5,025 bases of DNA, from the NCBI GenBank assembly GCA_003153855.1, contig PMBM01000156.1, forward strand, positions 13,667-18,691. The letters run 5' to 3'. This document shows positions 1 through 4,492 of this stretch, piece after piece; within the stretch, counting starts at the first letter, position 1, and each line of letters opens with the position of its first letter. The DNA is from Propionibacteriaceae bacterium (GTDB lineage Bacteria; Actinomycetota; Actinomycetes; Propionibacteriales; Propionibacteriaceae). The notes below the pieces were generated by a model, which was given only the letters and a program-made list of their open reading frames with translations, searched no databases and was not told where the DNA came from. The position numbers and the translations under genes are program-made.

Positions 1-389
1 GCCTCCTCGACGAGGGCGCACATGAGCCTCGGGGTGGAGACCGCGACGTCGACGCCCCACATGTCGTCGAACAGCCACTCGTTGCCGGGGTGGTTGACGC
101 GCCCGACGGTACGGGGAACTCCGAACTCGGTCTTGGCCAGCAACGAGTGCACCAGGTTGACCTTGTCGTCGCCCGTGGCGGCGATGGAGACGTCGCTCGT
201 GTCCAGATGGGCCTCGGCGAGCGACTCGAGCTCGCAGGCGTCGGCCAGCAGCCACTCGGCCTCGGGGACGGACGCCGGCTTGATGGCTGCCGGTGAGCGG
301 TCAATCAGGAGGACGCTGTGGCCGTTGGCGATGAGCTCTTTGGCGATGGAGCGGCCGACGTTCCCGGCTCCGGCGATGGTGACGCGCAT
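1..389 (-). CDS. trkA: TrkA-type RCK potassium-uptake regulatory protein (3' end outside window), CeoC-like
   Basis: Cytoplasmic regulatory subunit of a Trk/Ktr-type potassium system; RCK_N domains bind NAD(H) or ATP/ADP and gate a membrane partner. I translated the minus strand from ATG 389-387 and read 129 residues with no stop before the window edge. The N-terminus is a Rossmann fold: GAGNVG at residues 7-12 (GxGxxG), the acidic residue ending strand 2 at D30 (LLID), a VSIAATGDDKVN strand/turn near 67-78, and a TVGRVNHP stretch at 94-101 typical of TrkA. The RCK_C domain would lie beyond position 1. The start is supported by GAGGAGAG at 399-392. The gene begins 8 bp after the stop of the upstream RCK gene, so the two form an operon. 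By position it matches mycobacterial ceoC (recalled). The family call is firm; the ligand and channel partner cannot be read here. Confidence 0.9.
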   Translation of the reverse strand, partial: MRVTIAGAGNVGRSIAKELIANGHSVLLIDRSPAAIKPASVPEAEWLLADACELESLAEAHLDTSDVSIAATGDDKVNLVHSLLAKTEFGVPRTVGRVNHPGNEWLFDDMWGVDVAVSTPRLMCALVEE

Positions 390-391
390 GG

Positions 392-399
392 CTCTCCTC
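392..399 (-). promoter_or_regulatory. Ribosome binding site of the downstream trkA gene, overlapping the upstream stop
   Basis: The minus strand reads GAGGAGAG just before the ATG at 389. The stop codon TGA (400-398) of the upstream RCK gene overlaps the beginning of this Shine-Dalgarno element. A ribosome terminating on the first gene therefore sits on the initiation site of the second, which suggests translational coupling and fixed-ratio synthesis of the two RCK proteins. Confidence 0.75.
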
Positions 400-1060
400 A
401 GTGCTCCAAGGGCGGGGTCGCCAGGATGGTCTGGACCTCGTCCATCCGGGTGGACTCGACCATCGCGTACACGATGTCGCCCGACTGCAGGACGGTGGAG
501 TCCGTGACGACCATGGCGCTCCCGTACCGGGTGAGTGCGGGGATCGGCGTACGGATCTCACGCTCGATCACGCGGATGGTGTGGCCGACCCAGCCGACGT
601 GGCAGGGCACCTCGACGAGCTCCACGGTGCCCGACGGGTCGCGCCACAAGCCGGCGATGCCGCCGGGGACCAGTCGCCTCAGGACGTTGTCGGCCGTCCA
701 CCGGACGGTGGCGACGGTCGGGATCCCGAGCCGTTCGTACACCTCCGCGCGGCCCTGGTCGTAGATGCGTGCCACGACGTTGTCGACCCCGAAGCTCTCG
801 CGGACGACGCGCGCCGCGAGGATGTTCGAGTTGTCGCCGCTCGAGACGGCCGCGAAGCCATCCGCGTGCTCGATGTCGGACGCGAGAAGCACGTCGCGGT
901 CGAAGCCGACGCCCTTCACGGTGGTGCCGTGGAAGTCAGGGCCCAGCCGACGGAACGCCTCGACGTCGACATCGATGACGGCCACCGTGTGGTGACGGCT
1001 CTCGATGCTGTGGGCAAGGCTCGATCCCACGCGGCCGCAGCCCATGATCACGTAGTGCAC
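398..1060 (-). CDS. trkA: TrkA-type RCK potassium-uptake regulatory protein, CeoB-like
   Basis: Complete RCK protein of 220 residues, the usual size for a single-unit TrkA/KtrA. RCK_N covers about residues 1-125: GCGRVG at 7-12 (GxGxxG), D30 at the end of strand 2 (VAVID), SSGDNSN near 73-79 and VVARIYDQGRAEVYERLG near 95-112. RCK_C covers about 140-217 (VELVEVP near 146-152, SGDIVYAMV near 193-201); in Ktr/Cpa proteins this domain can bind c-di-AMP. Start choice: an in-frame GTG at 1066 lies inside the Shine-Dalgarno sequence, while GTG at 1060 lies 4-5 nt after GGAGGT and gives the N-terminus MHYVIMGCGRVG, so I prefer 1060. It is first in a two-gene minus-strand operon and divergent from the KimA-type permease. 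The two RCK proteins have clearly different sequences, so they are probably paralogous partners. By position it corresponds to mycobacterial ceoB (recalled). Confidence 0.93.
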   Translation of the reverse strand: MHYVIMGCGRVGSSLAHSIESRHHTVAVIDVDVEAFRRLGPDFHGTTVKGVGFDRDVLLASDIEHADGFAAVSSGDNSNILAARVVRESFGVDNVVARIYDQGRAEVYERLGIPTVATVRWTADNVLRRLVPGGIAGLWRDPSGTVELVEVPCHVGWVGHTIRVIEREIRTPIPALTRYGSAMVVTDSTVLQSGDIVYAMVESTRMDEVQTILATPPLEH

Positions 1061-1064
1061 GCGC

Positions 1065-1070
1065 ACCTCC
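1065..1070 (-). promoter_or_regulatory. Ribosome binding site that decides the first trkA start
   Basis: GGAGGT on the minus strand lies 4 nt before GTG 1060-1058 and directly abuts or overlaps the alternative GTG 1066-1064. Only the downstream GTG has usable spacing, and no purine-rich element lies upstream of the other one. This shortens the protein from 222 to 220 residues. Confidence 0.7.
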
Positions 1071-1078
1071 GCTGATGA

Positions 1079-1089
1079 TTCACAGTGAA
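1079..1089. promoter_or_regulatory. 11-bp palindrome in the trkA leader, possible operator
   Basis: TTCAC-A-GTGAA is a perfect inverted repeat with a one-base centre. It lies between the presumed trkA promoter and its ribosome binding site. If the TAGCGT hexamer at 1102-1097 is the -10 element, transcription would start near 1090 and the palindrome would begin at about +1, a classic repressor position. The half-site is short and I cannot name a regulator. Chance occurrence is quite possible. Confidence 0.3.
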
Positions 1090-1096
1090 CGTGCCC

Positions 1097-1102
1097 ACGC
1101 TA
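1097..1102 (-). promoter_or_regulatory. Possible -10 element of the trkA operon
   Basis: TAGCGT on the minus strand fits the actinobacterial TANNNT pattern and would put the transcript start near 1090, giving a leader of about 30 nt with the ribosome binding site. No recognisable -35 hexamer is present at the right distance. It is a weak motif in GC-rich DNA, supported mainly by position. Confidence 0.3.
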
Positions 1103-1135
1103 CTGGGGCCAGAGCCCTTCGCCTCACACAGCCCC

Positions 1136-1141
1136 TATTCT
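1136..1141 (+). promoter_or_regulatory. -10 element of a probable leaderless permease transcript
   Basis: TATTCT (TANNNT) ends 7 nt before the permease GTG at 1149. A -10 element at this distance puts the transcript start on the G of the start codon. There is no Shine-Dalgarno sequence between it and the GTG (CGACAAC). Both observations fit a leaderless mRNA, which is common in actinobacteria. No convincing -35 hexamer is seen. Confidence 0.5.
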
Positions 1142-1148
1142 CGACAAC

Positions 1149-3191
1149 GTGAATCTCACCGAAGGGGCCAAGCGCATCCTCATCGGGAGGAAGCTGGCCA
1201 GTCATCAGCTGGGTGAGACTCTCCTTCCGAAGAAGATCGCGCTCCCGGTCTTCGCGTCCGACGCCCTCTCCAGCGTCGCGTACGCCCCGGACGAGATCCT
1301 CCTGACCCTCTCCCTCGCAGGCATGTCGGCGTTCGCCTTCTCGTGGAAGATCGGCCTGCTGGTCGCCGCCGTGATGCTCGTGGTCGTCATGTCGTACCGG
1401 CAGACGGTCCATGCCTACCCGTCCGGCGGCGGCGACTACGAGGTCGCGACCGTCAACCTCGGTCCCACGGCCGGACTCACCGTCGCCAGCGCCCTCCTGG
1501 TCGACTACACACTCACCGTGGCGGTGTCCGTCTCGTCCGGGATCCAGAACGCCAAGGCGTTCCTCCCGTTCATCACTCCTGGCCACGAGGGACTCTGGGC
1601 CGCCGGGATGATCATCGTGCTGATGTCGATGAACCTCCGGGGAGTTCGCGAGTCCGGCGGCGTCTTCGCGGTCCCGACGTACGCGTTCATGCTGGGCATC
1701 ATCGTCATGGTCGTCTGGGGTCTGTTCCAGATCTTCGTGCTCGGTGTCCACCTGCAGTCCGAGACGAGCTCGTACAAGGTCGTCGCCGATCCCGAGTATG
1801 CGAACTTCGCCGGCTTCGCGGCCGTGGCACTGCTCGCTCGTACGTTCTCCTCGGGATGTGCGGCCCTGACCGGCGTCGAGGCGATCTCGAACGGCGTGCC
1901 CGCGTTCAAGAAGCCGAAGTCGAAGAACGCCGCGACCACGCTCCTGCTGCTCGGCGTCATCGCGGTCTCCATGCTGACCGGCATCCTCGTCCTCGCCAAC
2001 CTCACGGGCACGAAGCTCGTCGACCCGCACGGTGCGGCGTACTTCACGAAGGATGGGGTCCCGGTCCAGGGCGACATCGCCACAGTCATCGGGCAGCTGT
2101 CATCGACCGTCTTCCACGGCTTCCCGATCGGCTTCTACTGGGTGATGGTGTTTACCCTCATCATCTTGGTGCTCGCGGCCAACACGGCGTTCAACGGCTT
2201 CCCGGTGCTGGGCTCGATCCTCGCGAAGGACGGCTACCTGCCGCGCCAGCTGTACACGCGCGGCGACCGTCTCGCGTACTCGAACGGCATCGTGGCGCTG
2301 GCGGCTGTGGCCGTGGCCCTCGTGCTCGTCTACAACGCGTCGGTGACGGCCCTGATCCAGCTGTACGTGGTCGGCGTCTTCGTGTCCTTCACCGTCAGCC
2401 AGACCGGGATGATGCGGCACTGGACCCGGCACCTGAGGACCGAGGCCGACCCGCTCGTACGGCGCAAGATGATGCGCAGCCGCGTCATCAACGCGATCGG
2501 CCTCACCTTCACGGGCGTCGTGCTCGTCATCGTCCTGCTCTCGAAGTTCACCCACGGCGCGTACCTCGCCATCATCGCCATGGTGGTCGTCTTCTTCGCC
2601 ATGAAGTCGGTCAAGCGCCACTACGCGAACGTCGCGCGCGAGGTCGAGCTGGAGGGAACGAGCGACTCCGCGCTGCCGAGCCGCGTACGCGCCATCATCC
2701 TCGTCAGCGACGTGAACAAGCCGACCGCGCGGGCGGTCGCGTTCGCCCGTGCCATGCGGCCGACGACCCTGGAGGCGGCCATCGTCTCGGTCGACCCCGC
2801 CGACGTGTCCCGCGTGATCACCGACTGGGAGGCGCAGGACTACCCGGTGCCGCTCAAGGTGCTCGCGTCCCCGTTCCGCGAGGTCACGAACCCGTTCGTC
2901 AGCTACGTGAAGTCGGTGCGGTCGCAGAACCCGCGCGACGTCGTCTGCGTGTTCGTCCCCGAGTACGTGGTAGGTCACTGGTGGGAGCAGATCCTGCACA
3001 ACCAGACGGCGCTGGTCGTCCGGACGCGTCTCCACTTCACGCCGGGGATCATGGTCATCTCCGTCCCGTACCAGCTCCACTCCTCGCAGGCCGCCGTCGA
3101 CCGGCTGCAGCGCGAGGACCCGTTGGCATGGCGCCGGATCGGTACCGGCCTCAGCCAGACCGAGATGGATCACGTCGAGAAGGGCTCCTGA
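1149..3191 (+). CDS. KimA-type potassium/proton symporter (APC superfamily permease)
   Basis: A 680-residue polytopic membrane protein. About 12 hydrophobic segments can be placed near residues 30-58, 66-84, 104-130, 146-163, 172-200, 220-245, 263-285, 325-348, 378-398, 400-420, 446-466 and 469-487. A soluble C-terminal domain follows at about 490-680 (alternating beta/alpha, LPSRVRAIILVSDVNKP near 509-525, HWWEQILHNQ at 610-619). Against Bacillus subtilis KimA as I remember it, the motifs line up closely: SDALSSVAYAPDEI (37-50), YPSGGG (90-95), LLVDYTLTVAVSVSSG (116-131), GCAALTGVEAISN (236-248) and GVFVSFTVSQTGM (409-421). The reported K+-site residues are retained as D38, Y45, D119, T123, T241 and E244. 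It is therefore better read as a potassium importer than an amino-acid permease, and the divergent RCK genes support this. KimA is about 607 residues, so this one is longer, mostly after the membrane part. The GTG start lacks a Shine-Dalgarno but its N-terminus aligns with KimA. Gene order matches M. tuberculosis Rv2690c (recalled). Confidence 0.92.
   Translation: MNLTEGAKRILIGRKLASHQLGETLLPKKIALPVFASDALSSVAYAPDEILLTLSLAGMSAFAFSWKIGLLVAAVMLVVVMSYRQTVHAYPSGGGDYEVATVNLGPTAGLTVASALLVDYTLTVAVSVSSGIQNAKAFLPFITPGHEGLWAAGMIIVLMSMNLRGVRESGGVFAVPTYAFMLGIIVMVVWGLFQIFVLGVHLQSETSSYKVVADPEYANFAGFAAVALLARTFSSGCAALTGVEAISNGVPAFKKPKSKNAATTLLLLGVIAVSMLTGILVLANLTGTKLVDPHGAAYFTKDGVPVQGDIATVIGQLSSTVFHGFPIGFYWVMVFTLIILVLAANTAFNGFPVLGSILAKDGYLPRQLYTRGDRLAYSNGIVALAAVAVALVLVYNASVTALIQLYVVGVFVSFTVSQTGMMRHWTRHLRTEADPLVRRKMMRSRVINAIGLTFTGVVLVIVLLSKFTHGAYLAIIAMVVVFFAMKSVKRHYANVAREVELEGTSDSALPSRVRAIILVSDVNKPTARAVAFARAMRPTTLEAAIVSVDPADVSRVITDWEAQDYPVPLKVLASPFREVTNPFVSYVKSVRSQNPRDVVCVFVPEYVVGHWWEQILHNQTALVVRTRLHFTPGIMVISVPYQLHSSQAAVDRLQREDPLAWRRIGTGLSQTEMDHVEKGS
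3178..3184 (+). promoter_or_regulatory. Ribosome binding site of the methyltransferase gene inside the permease 3' end
   Basis: AGAAGGG lies 8 nt before GTG 3193, within the last codons of the permease. The permease stop TGA (3189-3191) is followed by one base and then the GTG, so reinitiation by the terminating ribosome is likely. No separate promoter is evident at this junction. Confidence 0.55.
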
Positions 3192-3192
3192 C

Positions 3193-4347
3193 GTGACGTG
3201 GGCCACGGGGACCGTGATCGGTCCCGTGACCGTGGGGCCACCCGCTCACGGAGGTCACTGCGTGGCGCGCGTCGACGGCAAGGTCGTCTTCGTCCGTCAC
3301 GCACTTCCCGGTGAGGTCGTCGAGGTGTCGATCACCGAGGACACCCACGAGCGGTACGCGCGGGGAGACGCCGTGCGGGTGCTCGAAGCGGCCGCGGGCC
3401 GCGTGCGGCCGCCGTGCCCTGTCGCCGGCCCCGGTGGGTGCGGGGGATGCGACCTTCAGCACGCGGACCTCCCCTTGCAGCGTGAGCTGAAGCGCCAGAT
3501 CGTCGCCGAACAGCTGCTGCGTCTGGGTTCCTACGAGTGGATCGGCGACGTCGAGTCCGTACCGCCCGCGTCCGGCCTCGGGTGGCGCACCCGGATGCGC
3601 TACCAGGTGACCATGGGAGGCCGTCTCGGCCTGCGCGCGCACCGGTCCCACGAGGTGGTCGAGCTCCCCGAGCAGGGCTGCCTGCTCGCCCATCCAGACC
3701 AGCCTGTACCGGGGGGGACGTACGAGCCCGGCAGCGAGGTGGTCGTGGCCGGGCGCGGCCGGAGCTCGGCGGTACTGGTCGACGGCGAGCTCGTCGAGGG
3801 TGCCGGGACCATCGTCGAGCAGGCGGCGGGACGTACGTGGCGGGTCTCGGCGAAGGGCTTCTGGCAGGTCCACGAGGCGGCGGCGGACACCCTCGTCGAC
3901 GCCGTGATGGCGGGGCTCGACCCGCGTCGCGGTGAGACCGCGTGGGACCTGTACTGCGGTGTCGGGCTGTTCGCGGGACCTCTTGTCGACGCGGGCGTCT
4001 CCGTACGTGGCGTGGAGCTGTCCCGGGGGGCCGTCCGCGAAGCCACCCGCAACGTGCCGAAGGCGAAGTTCGAGGCCGGACGGGTCGAGCAGGTCGTACG
4101 CCGCTGGCCCGGCCGGGTGGATCTCGTCGTGTGCGACCCGCCGCGTGACGGTGTGGGCAAGGCCGTCGTCGAGCAGGTGGTACGCAGGGAGCCGCGGCGC
4201 ATCGCGTACGTGGCGTGCGACCCCGCAGCTCTCGGTCGGGACGTCGGGACCTTCGCTGCGGCCGGCTACACCGTGCGATCCCTGCGTGCGTTCGACATCT
4301 TCCCGATGACCCACCACGTGGAGTGCGTCGCCATCCTCGAAGCCTGA
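3193..4347 (+). CDS. TrmA/RlmD-family class I SAM-dependent RNA (uracil-C5) methyltransferase
   Basis: Makes 5-methyluridine in rRNA or tRNA; 384 residues. Residues 1-63 form a TRAM RNA-binding domain (IGPVTVGPPAHGGHCVAR at 9-26, FVRHALPGE at 33-41). C75, C83, C86 and C163 fit the four-cysteine [4Fe-4S] set of RlmD, though the first spacing is C-x7-C rather than C-x5-C. FWQVH at 223-227 and the SAM loop DLYCGVGLF at 252-260 begin the catalytic domain. DPPRDG is at 315-320, the nucleophile motif YVACDP gives C342, and the general base is E377 in HHVECVAIL. The 35-residue gap from C342 to E377 equals that of E. coli RlmD (C389/E424, recalled). All catalytic elements are intact, so the enzyme should be active. 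The target (23S rRNA uracils or tRNA U54) cannot be decided from sequence. It starts one base after the permease stop, implying co-transcription and coupling. Rv2689c holds the same position in M. tuberculosis (recalled). Confidence 0.94.
   Translation: MTWATGTVIGPVTVGPPAHGGHCVARVDGKVVFVRHALPGEVVEVSITEDTHERYARGDAVRVLEAAAGRVRPPCPVAGPGGCGGCDLQHADLPLQRELKRQIVAEQLLRLGSYEWIGDVESVPPASGLGWRTRMRYQVTMGGRLGLRAHRSHEVVELPEQGCLLAHPDQPVPGGTYEPGSEVVVAGRGRSSAVLVDGELVEGAGTIVEQAAGRTWRVSAKGFWQVHEAAADTLVDAVMAGLDPRRGETAWDLYCGVGLFAGPLVDAGVSVRGVELSRGAVREATRNVPKAKFEAGRVEQVVRRWPGRVDLVVCDPPRDGVGKAVVEQVVRREPRRIAYVACDPAALGRDVGTFAAAGYTVRSLRAFDIFPMTHHVECVAILEA
3204..3228 (+). other. Strong hairpin in the first codons of the methyltransferase gene
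   Basis: CACGGGGACCG (3204-3214) pairs with CGGTCCCGTG (3219-3228) around a TGAT loop: ten base pairs, eight of them G-C, with one bulged G at about 3210. It spans codons 4-12, starting 11 nt after the GTG. A competing pairing also exists between GGCCACGG (3201-3208) and CCGTGG plus GGCC (3230-3239), so the RNA could switch between two folds. It has no T-run and is not an intrinsic terminator. It may modulate reinitiation after the permease, or be a by-product of a GC-rich Gly/Val/Pro-rich coding stretch. Confidence 0.45.
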
Positions 4348-4432
4348 GCCCAAAGCCCGCGTTTCCGTCGCCATCGCGGCGCGCGGTTGGCAGGATGGGG
4401 CTTGCATCGTGGCCTGATCCGGATCTGCATGG

Positions 4433-4438
4433 TATCTT
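4433..4438 (+). promoter_or_regulatory. Possible -10 element of acnA
   Basis: TATCTT (TANNNT) forms the left end of the palindrome and would place the transcript start near 4445, giving a leader of about 48 nt. No clear -35 hexamer is found 16-19 bp upstream; TTGCAT at 4402-4407 is 25 bp away, too far. The assignment rests on the hexamer and its overlap with the operator. Confidence 0.4.
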
Positions 4439-4450
4439 GACGTCAAGATA
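4433..4450. promoter_or_regulatory. Perfect 18-bp palindrome in the aconitase promoter, probable operator
   Basis: TATCTTGACGTCAAGATA is a perfect 9+9 inverted repeat with no spacer, one third G+C against about two thirds for the window, and 42 bp before the acnA start. Its first six bases, TATCTT, also fit an actinobacterial -10 element, so a bound dimer would block RNA polymerase. A long, spacer-free palindrome suits MarR-family dimers. In Streptomyces coelicolor the PecS-type MarR regulator TamR controls aconitase and responds to citrate or trans-aconitate (recalled), so a TamR-like protein is my best guess. The regulator is not in this window. Confidence 0.75.
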
Positions 4451-4480
4451 AATGGGATCACGGGTCCCGCCCTCATCGCC

Positions 4481-4487
4481 GGAGGAG
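4481..4487 (+). promoter_or_regulatory. Ribosome binding site of acnA
   Basis: GGAGGAG lies 5 nt before the ATG at 4493 and is a near-perfect Shine-Dalgarno match at good spacing. It fixes the aconitase start over later in-frame GTG codons and suggests strong translation. Confidence 0.85.
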
Positions 4488-4492
4488 CATTT

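Noticed and set aside
22..507. 161-codon plus-strand open frame over the trkA genes
   Set aside because: Antisense to both RCK genes, Ser/Thr-rich with no family features; the minus-strand translation has clear Rossmann motifs.
1105..1118. Small inverted repeat GGGC-CAGA-GCCC between the divergent promoters
   Set aside because: Only four G-C pairs plus a possible wobble in a GC-rich stretch; below what I would separate from chance.
1061..1148. A c-di-AMP (ydaO/yuaA-type) riboswitch upstream of the KimA-type gene
   Set aside because: The whole intergenic region is 88 bp, shorter than that riboswitch class, and the permease transcript appears to start at its own start codon.
1080..2030. 316-codon minus-strand open frame over the 5' half of the permease
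   Set aside because: It would cover the divergent promoter region and the permease membrane segments; acidic/basic low-complexity translation, a shadow frame.
1343..3196. 617-codon open frame on the plus strand inside the permease gene
   Set aside because: An out-of-frame reading of the KimA-type gene; its translation is an Arg/Pro/His-rich string without domains, caused by the GC-biased third codon position.
2100..3206. 368-codon minus-strand open frame over the 3' half of the permease
   Set aside because: Antisense to the permease; Asp/His/Arg-rich sequence with no recognisable fold or ribosome binding site.
4356..4386. Possible terminator hairpin after the methyltransferase gene (CCGCG/CGCGG enclosing CGCC/GGCG)
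   Set aside because: The stems are short (5 and 4 pairs) with an asymmetric internal loop and there is no T-run. GC-rich DNA makes such pairings by chance. The operon may end by Rho-dependent termination, which I cannot see.
4436..4443. TGACGTCA octamer at the palindrome centre, resembling a eukaryotic cAMP response element
   Set aside because: Such elements are not meaningful in bacterial DNA; the octamer is simply the core of the 18-bp palindrome.
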